DNA of 64,000 nt from Clusia tigrina (Eukaryota > Arthropoda > Insecta > Diptera > Clusiidae): assembly GCA_920105625.2 (NCBI GenBank), contig OV050030.1, forward strand, positions 429,628,240 to 429,692,239, given 5' to 3'. Under the pieces are notes generated by a model. It was not told where the DNA came from. It ran no database searches and saw only the letters and a list, made by a program, of their open reading frames with translations. The position numbers and the translations under genes were made by a program. Shown here in pieces: positions 59,201 through 64,000 of the stretch. Position 1 is the first letter of the stretch. The number at the start of each line of letters is the position of its first letter.

Positions 59201-60096
59201 CCGACTGGATGTTTTCAATGCAATTACAAGACAATGCAATACAGAAGATTGTGGAGAATGTAAGCTCCGGTGACAAGCAAACTTGCAAAGACTACGTTAT
59301 TGAAAATGGTCGACTTTTTCGAAAATCGCTTGACAAACGTCTCTGGGTGGTACCACAAGCGATACGATGGCGAGTCGTTCACGGGCTGCATGACAATTCT
59401 GGTCATCTCGGTCTGGAAAAGACAATGATTAGTTTGCAAAAATATTTTTGGTTTCCACGGATGAGAAACTTTGTCAAATCGTACATAAAATCATGCACAG
59501 ACTGTGCATATAACAAAGCACCAGGAGGAAAATCCGAAGGCGAGTACCATTTTAACAAAATCATACCCGTACCGTTTCATACAATCCACATGGATCATCT
59601 GGGACCTTTTCCGAAAAGTTCGAGGCGAAATGAACATATTTTGGTCATCGTGGACTCTTTTACGAAATTTTCCATTATAAGAGCAGTAAAAAGCACCGCA
59701 ACGAAACACGTAATTAATGTACTAAACGAAATCAGTGAATATTTCGGAATGCCTACGCGAATTGTCACTGATCGAGGAACAGCGTTCACCTCACATGAAT
59801 TTAAGCGTCTTTGCAAGGCAAACGATGTAAAGCACATACTTAATGCAGTGGGTACTCCAAGAGCAAATGGACATGCGGAACGTACAAATCGTACTATTTT
59901 AGGTATGTTATTGCCGAGCACCAAAAACGACAAACGTTGGGACGATCAAATTCGCCAAGTACAGTGGACTATAAACTCCATGAGAAATAAAACATCAGGT
60001 CAAACTCCGTTGATTTGTACGTGGCAGAAGATGGAATATTCTCGTCTGATATTATACTCGGTAACGACATATTTTCGAACAACAACATCCGTTTAA
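56236..60096 (+). CDS. Gag-Pol polyprotein, frame cut by duplication junction
   Basis: 1286 codons from ATG at 56236. Residues ~7-41 form a SAP-like helix-extension-helix (LKVEALKKALRELNLKTSG, then TKNELIERL), followed by an acidic ESDDDDDD run. Gag capsid spans ~134-270 and a zinc knuckle CYNCSEAGHISSAC lies at ~322, with a second Cys cluster after it. The protease site LIDTGSQCS is at ~389. RT has IDYRRLN, MNSGYYQIKI, KRMPFGLKNAPAVFQRLM and YMDD (Tyr at 703). RNase H begins near 848 (IHTDASSNG). Integrase has a zinc region at ~1050-1090 and the triad Asp1120, Asp1179, Glu1215 (D-D-35-E). At 60009 the frame enters the second copy out of phase and ends 29 codons later, so the natural integrase C-terminus is lost. 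Everything before is intact. Confidence 0.9.
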   Translation: MKKKISLLKVEALKKALRELNLKTSGTKNELIERLTAAVHGDEVEYESDDDDDDREFIQSQVDNLRSMMETLTAIVQRQVTMQAQNVPQERNDNKVGESATVMPNGNNQHRNVQNLREIADTLPEYDPTKDALFSVEQFIDRVEKSIRAYNWDDKCVLLAVYGKLKGPAKLWLDASMEFYTTWAQFADELKSEFSTTPNEADVHFKMTKAVRQHNETVSEYCFRMGALGKRYSLSESAIIKYTREGLKHRELQMAIAALRFKSMKEMRESLDEYLSNMAACSTGNKVNTPFKRDFGNSDNKFGNKSTENANKTRTEKNPIVCYNCSEAGHISSACPKPSRRQRCRDCNKVHPRNLPEHCGKPISRTTNTVRKEFEDKPVFINNAKFHALIDTGSQCSMICKSLAGKVHNEKNRCHVRISGVCGGSSFLNEVMRSTVFVDDIKIDVDLYVAEDGIFSSDIILGNDIFSNNNIRLIVKDNEQKFEYAVLSTIRDIERSTINSSEINCDIDDNLSKEKLHNLLREYHDVFGKGIQEIGSTDAVQMTIKLTTDEPITTKPYRIPEPKKAAVAKMIGELLENDIITKSTSEYASPIVMVKKKNGDDRLCIDYRRLNLHTAKEVFPTPNIEERLQEVKQFSYFTVLDMNSGYYQIKIEDDSRKYTAFITPDGLYEFKRMPFGLKNAPAVFQRLMALIKEKTRDGDMFHYMDDIIVAGNDIDEMLGKLRRVLHALSELNLTLNLRKCEFLKQTIEFLGHKLHPAGLSPGKIKTAAILEFTTPTTTTDVRRFLGLSGYFRKFVPGYALISEPLRRLLRKDCKFEWGNEQSEAFEKLKECLTTNPVICAYRTNGEHQIHTDASSNGIAGVLMQKETDAWKPVAYYSRSPSKDEKNYHSYELETLAVVETLERFRYYIYGKQVTVVTDCSAVRTAMQKKELIPRIARWWLRIQDFDAKIEHRAGQRMAHVDALSRAPYESPREMDTASMQIAKTVISEADWMFSMQLQDNAIQKIVENVSSGDKQTCKDYVIENGRLFRKSLDKRLWVVPQAIRWRVVHGLHDNSGHLGLEKTMISLQKYFWFPRMRNFVKSYIKSCTDCAYNKAPGGKSEGEYHFNKIIPVPFHTIHMDHLGPFPKSSRRNEHILVIVDSFTKFSIIRAVKSTATKHVINVLNEISEYFGMPTRIVTDRGTAFTSHEFKRLCKANDVKHILNAVGTPRANGHAERTNRTILGMLLPSTKNDKRWDDQIRQVQWTINSMRNKTSGQTPLICTWQKMEYSRLILYSVTTYFRTTTSV
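57569..60009. repeat. 2441-bp internal tandem duplication, copy 1
   Basis: Runs from TTGATTTGTACG to CAAACTCCG and is repeated at 60010-62450. The dinucleotide CG is shared at the ends (57567-57568 and 60008-60009), the only homology at the junction. Confidence 0.93.
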
Positions 60097-62450
60097 TTGT
60101 AAAAGACAACGAGCAAAAATTTGAGTATGCGGTTTTATCCACGATAAGAGACATCGAAAGGTCAACTATCAATTCTTCCGAAATAAACTGCGACATCGAC
60201 GACAATTTAAGCAAGGAGAAACTTCATAATCTTTTAAGAGAATACCATGACGTTTTCGGTAAGGGAATTCAGGAAATAGGATCAACAGATGCCGTGCAAA
60301 TGACAATAAAATTGACAACAGATGAACCGATAACAACTAAACCATATCGCATACCCGAACCGAAAAAAGCAGCTGTTGCTAAAATGATTGGCGAACTTCT
60401 TGAAAATGACATAATTACAAAGTCCACTTCAGAATATGCAAGTCCGATAGTTATGGTCAAAAAGAAGAATGGTGATGATCGTCTATGCATTGACTATCGG
60501 CGATTAAATCTGCATACTGCAAAAGAGGTATTTCCCACACCGAATATCGAGGAGAGATTGCAAGAAGTGAAGCAGTTTTCATATTTCACCGTACTTGATA
60601 TGAACAGTGGTTACTATCAAATAAAAATCGAGGACGATAGCCGAAAGTATACAGCCTTTATAACTCCAGACGGTCTCTACGAATTTAAGAGAATGCCTTT
60701 CGGGCTGAAAAACGCTCCAGCCGTATTCCAGCGGCTAATGGCTTTAATAAAGGAGAAAACGCGGGACGGAGATATGTTTCACTACATGGACGACATCATT
60801 GTTGCCGGTAACGACATCGACGAAATGCTTGGAAAATTGCGGCGAGTTCTGCATGCACTCAGCGAATTGAATTTGACACTAAATTTAAGAAAATGTGAAT
60901 TTTTGAAGCAAACCATCGAATTCCTTGGACATAAACTACATCCCGCAGGTCTTAGTCCAGGTAAAATTAAAACAGCGGCAATTTTGGAGTTCACAACACC
61001 AACGACAACGACAGATGTTCGACGTTTCCTTGGCCTCAGCGGATATTTTCGAAAATTTGTTCCCGGGTATGCGCTTATATCCGAACCTTTACGAAGATTG
61101 CTGAGGAAAGATTGTAAATTCGAGTGGGGAAATGAGCAAAGCGAAGCATTCGAAAAGTTGAAAGAATGCCTGACGACAAATCCTGTTATATGCGCATACA
61201 GAACAAACGGTGAACATCAAATTCACACTGATGCTAGCTCCAACGGTATCGCAGGCGTATTGATGCAGAAAGAAACGGACGCATGGAAACCAGTAGCGTA
61301 TTACAGCCGATCGCCGTCCAAAGATGAGAAGAATTATCACAGCTATGAATTGGAAACTTTGGCGGTAGTCGAGACATTAGAGCGGTTCCGTTATTACATC
61401 TATGGCAAGCAAGTTACTGTCGTAACCGATTGCAGCGCAGTACGAACAGCAATGCAGAAAAAGGAACTTATCCCAAGAATAGCGAGGTGGTGGCTACGCA
61501 TACAAGATTTTGATGCTAAAATTGAACACCGAGCCGGCCAACGCATGGCACACGTGGATGCACTAAGCAGAGCACCATACGAATCACCACGCGAAATGGA
61601 TACAGCATCTATGCAAATTGCTAAAACCGTAATCAGCGAAGCCGACTGGATGTTTTCAATGCAATTACAAGACAATGCAATACAGAAGATTGTGGAGAAT
61701 GTAAGCTCCGGTGACAAGCAAACTTGCAAAGACTACGTTATTGAAAATGGTCGACTTTTTCGAAAATCGCTTGACAAACGTCTCTGGGTGGTACCACAAG
61801 CGATACGATGGCGAGTCGTTCACGGGCTGCATGACAATTCTGGTCATCTCGGTCTGGAAAAGACAATGATTAGTTTGCAAAAATATTTTTGGTTTCCACG
61901 GATGAGAAACTTTGTCAAATCGTACATAAAATCATGCACAGACTGTGCATATAACAAAGCACCAGGAGGAAAATCCGAAGGCGAGTACCATTTTAACAAA
62001 ATCATACCCGTACCGTTTCATACAATCCACATGGATCATCTGGGACCTTTTCCGAAAAGTTCGAGGCGAAATGAACATATTTTGGTCATCGTGGACTCTT
62101 TTACGAAATTTTCCATTATAAGAGCAGTAAAAAGCACCGCAACGAAACACGTAATTAATGTACTAAACGAAATCAGTGAATATTTCGGAATGCCTACGCG
62201 AATTGTCACTGATCGAGGAACAGCGTTCACCTCACATGAATTTAAGCGTCTTTGCAAGGCAAACGATGTAAAGCACATACTTAATGCAGTGGGTACTCCA
62301 AGAGCAAATGGACATGCGGAACGTACAAATCGTACTATTTTAGGTATGTTATTGCCGAGCACCAAAAACGACAAACGTTGGGACGATCAAATTCGCCAAG
62401 TACAGTGGACTATAAACTCCATGAGAAATAAAACATCAGGTCAAACTCCG
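60010..62450. repeat. 2441-bp internal tandem duplication, copy 2
   Basis: Offset 2441 from copy 1, which is not a multiple of three and therefore breaks the Gag-Pol frame. No substitutions were seen between the copies. Confidence 0.93.
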
Positions 62451-62909
62451 CAAGAGCTTTTATTTGCGTTCCAGCCAAGAGATATTCTACAAAACAAATT
62501 GGTACTGGCACTACACAATAACGATACAACTTCCGAAGATGATTTAACTCAACGACGAAATGATGCGGCTGAAAAGATTAACAAACAGCGAGAAATTGCA
62601 AAAAGACGATACGATGCCCATCACTCAGAGCCAAAACGATATAAGGAAGGCGACTTGGTGTTGGTAGAAAACGAGGCAACGGCGACGGGAACTTCACGTA
62701 AACTGGAGCCGCTCTATAAGGGGCCATTCATCGTCACGAAGGTTCTCGACAACGACCGGTATGTTATTGAAGATATACCAGGCGCCGAACGAAAACAACG
62801 ACACTATTCGTCCGTCTTTGCATCCGACAGGATCAAACCGTGGTGTATTTTGCCACCTTTCGACGAGGAACAAATCAGGAAAGAAAACGGAGACGAGGAG
62901 GACGACTAA
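60015..62909 (+). CDS. Second-copy Pol with natural C-terminus
   Basis: This frame covers the duplicated unit (end of protease, RT, RNase H, integrase), identical by eye to the first copy. It then continues past 62450 into the unique end of Pol: QELLFAFQPRDILQNKLVLA, a basic linker, and KRYKEGDLVLVENEA plus LEPLYKGPFIVTKVLDNDRY, the chromatin-binding-type tail of Ty3/gypsy integrases, ending at 62909. It lacks Gag and the protease active site and has no start of its own that would be expected to be used. Catalytic YMDD is at 60783 and the integrase triad is retained. Confidence 0.85.
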   Translation: MYVAEDGIFSSDIILGNDIFSNNNIRLIVKDNEQKFEYAVLSTIRDIERSTINSSEINCDIDDNLSKEKLHNLLREYHDVFGKGIQEIGSTDAVQMTIKLTTDEPITTKPYRIPEPKKAAVAKMIGELLENDIITKSTSEYASPIVMVKKKNGDDRLCIDYRRLNLHTAKEVFPTPNIEERLQEVKQFSYFTVLDMNSGYYQIKIEDDSRKYTAFITPDGLYEFKRMPFGLKNAPAVFQRLMALIKEKTRDGDMFHYMDDIIVAGNDIDEMLGKLRRVLHALSELNLTLNLRKCEFLKQTIEFLGHKLHPAGLSPGKIKTAAILEFTTPTTTTDVRRFLGLSGYFRKFVPGYALISEPLRRLLRKDCKFEWGNEQSEAFEKLKECLTTNPVICAYRTNGEHQIHTDASSNGIAGVLMQKETDAWKPVAYYSRSPSKDEKNYHSYELETLAVVETLERFRYYIYGKQVTVVTDCSAVRTAMQKKELIPRIARWWLRIQDFDAKIEHRAGQRMAHVDALSRAPYESPREMDTASMQIAKTVISEADWMFSMQLQDNAIQKIVENVSSGDKQTCKDYVIENGRLFRKSLDKRLWVVPQAIRWRVVHGLHDNSGHLGLEKTMISLQKYFWFPRMRNFVKSYIKSCTDCAYNKAPGGKSEGEYHFNKIIPVPFHTIHMDHLGPFPKSSRRNEHILVIVDSFTKFSIIRAVKSTATKHVINVLNEISEYFGMPTRIVTDRGTAFTSHEFKRLCKANDVKHILNAVGTPRANGHAERTNRTILGMLLPSTKNDKRWDDQIRQVQWTINSMRNKTSGQTPQELLFAFQPRDILQNKLVLALHNNDTTSEDDLTQRRNDAAEKINKQREIAKRRYDAHHSEPKRYKEGDLVLVENEATATGTSRKLEPLYKGPFIVTKVLDNDRYVIEDIPGAERKQRHYSSVFASDRIKPWCILPPFDEEQIRKENGDEEDD

Positions 62910-62949
62910 ATTTACCATCGAGGTCGATTGGTTCGACAGGACGGCCGAC

Positions 62950-63159
62950 TGTAAGGACACAAAAATCTGGCATCTCGATACATGTCAGGCGAGGCATGAT
63001 AAAAATGAAGAAGGCAAGCGATGAGCAGTTGCCGCGCAGACGCCGAGTGGAGAGGTCTATTTTTTTCAATTAACTACACATATATATATTTTTTTCTTTT
63101 TCTTAACCTTAATCAATAAATAAATAAGTGAATAAATGTTTTCTTTCATTACGCCTTTT
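62950..63159 (+). repeat. 3' LTR of the young Ty3/gypsy element
   Basis: Same 210 bp as the 5' LTR. Followed by the target duplication ACTTT. The 40 bp directly upstream are not purine-rich; the nearest purine-rich run is at about 62881-62905. Confidence 0.9.
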
Positions 63160-63960
63160 ACTTTGTTATTATTAGATTATTTGGAAAATATTACGAGATC
63201 ATCAGCGTACAACAGATGTTCGATACTAGAGAATTTAGTAATGATTTGATTATCTTCATGAAATGTTATGATGAAAACAATTATAGAAAGCGGAGAGCTT
63301 TGGAGCCATTATCAAGTGATGTTACAGGAGAAAATTAGCTGGTTGTGGTTTCCCTACATTTTCTGTTGGATAAACAAACTCGTAATACTCGTCAAGGGGG
63401 AATTTTTGTGTCCCACTTTCCAACTGGTCGTAAAACAACATGAGTGCCAATAGGGTCGAAAGCTTGGTTTTTGCCTGAGAGAGCAGTAGTTATGAAATGG
63501 TCGAGATGTAATAGAACATCGATGATATTATGACCTTTTTTGTGCGCCACTTGGTTGGGGCTGGTAAGTTTATTTTTATTCGCAAACCACATTAATCTGT
63601 TAGCAACTACCTTTTCCAAGATGTTACCCATACAAAGCAGCAGGTATATAGGTCGATAACTGTCGATATCCCCGACAAATTTGGAGCTGTTTTCCATGCT
63701 TATGAAAAATGTGGTTGTTTAAATTAATCTATCTTCATTTTAAAGAAAGAGGTAGGTTTTTTTTTATGATGGGATAAGATATCCTGTCGACGTCAAGAGT
63801 CTTACCTTGACAGGGGATAGTACTAGTTCCAGAGTGCTCCAGAGTGTTAGGTTTGATTTAATTTGTTTTAGAGATGACAGGGGATTAGATATGTGATTTG
63901 TTGTATTTGTTACTCACAAATTGAGGTGAAAAATTATTGTCTGATTAGATATTGGGGAAA
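63160..63960 (-). pseudogene. LINE RT, proximal half of an interrupted copy
   Basis: On the minus strand DIDSYRPIYLLLCMGNILEK then VVANRLMWFANKNKLTSPNQ lies at about 63670-63560, followed by VAHKKGHNIIDVLLHLDHFI and FDPIGTHVVLR, then HLLYADDLVIFSK at about 63230-63180. These are consecutive RT fingers and palm motifs of a LINE. A stop follows the YADD segment (TAA near 63178). The sequence continues at 55581 beyond the LTR element. Upstream coding toward 63960 is too eroded to assign and reaches the window edge. Confidence 0.75.
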
Positions 63961-64000
63961 TGATTAGCGAGTTTTTTGGAACTAGGAGAGAAAAGAAGAC

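Larger units (their letters stand above)
55582..63159 (+). mobile_element. Young Ty3/gypsy retrotransposon with internal tandem duplication
   Basis: LTRs of 210 bp (55582-55791 and 62950-63159) appear identical and are flanked by ACTTT at 55577-55581 and 63160-63164. A single Gag-Pol frame is interrupted only by a perfect-looking 2441-bp internal duplication. Without it the element would be about 5.1 kb. Structure and the apparent tRNA-Leu-type primer site suggest the mdg3/Blastopia side of Ty3/gypsy, which is inference. No envelope gene. Confidence 0.92.

Overview
The window is a 64 kb piece of an insect nuclear genome, most likely a higher fly and plausibly a tephritid fruit fly. This rests on the AT-rich sequence, short GT-AG introns, jockey-clade LINEs, a DINE-1-like Helentron fragment, a BEL/Pao element with an envelope gene, an errantivirus, and a DD41D mariner of the kind first described in Ceratitis rosa. 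Assignment to a species is inference.

Host gene content is sparse. From 1 to about 18,500 the sequence is mostly intron-like or intergenic. It holds a few candidate exons judged from open frame plus splice consensus: 1149-1184 (+), 4621-4890 (-), 5510-5644 (+), a two-exon small gene at 15408-16037 (+), and a weak one at 17540-17620 (-). None was recognised by name. LINE remnants (1648-2010, 6390-8305, 11400-14650), a DINE-1-like element nested in the last of these, and an 826-bp tandem duplication lie between them.

From 19.2 to 28.9 kb the sequence is a chain of dead transposons: a LINE with RNase H (+), a mariner with both ends and a TA target duplication, a nearly complete jockey-type LINE (-), and part of a second mariner. 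The jockey/mariner junction is duplicated in tandem as a 1467-bp unit.

From 29.0 to 44.8 kb lies one BEL/Pao LTR retrotransposon with 512-bp LTRs and target duplication TACGC. A complete 8.7-kb errantivirus-like Ty3/gypsy element (1063/1070-bp LTRs, target duplication TACA) is inserted inside its envelope gene. Both elements encode envelope-type proteins and both are broken by stops, frameshifts or deletions.

From 44.8 to 55.4 kb there is a long imperfect inverted repeat (45188-45372), more LINE remnants (46.4-47.9, 49.2-49.4, 51.2-52.8, 54.2-55.4 kb) and a complete but inactive DD41D mariner (49479-50783).

From 55.6 to 63.2 kb lies a young Ty3/gypsy retrotransposon with two apparently identical 210-bp LTRs, target duplication ACTTT, and a single Gag-Pol frame that starts with a SAP-like segment. 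A perfect-looking 2441-bp internal tandem duplication cuts this frame. The element interrupts the reverse transcriptase of a minus-strand LINE whose halves lie at 55440-55581 and 63160-63960.

The strongest themes are nesting of elements inside each other's coding regions, with target duplications that date the order of events, and repeated tandem duplication at several scales (115, 826, 1467 and 2441 bp). I found no CRISPR array, operon, tRNA or rRNA gene. All comparisons were made by eye.
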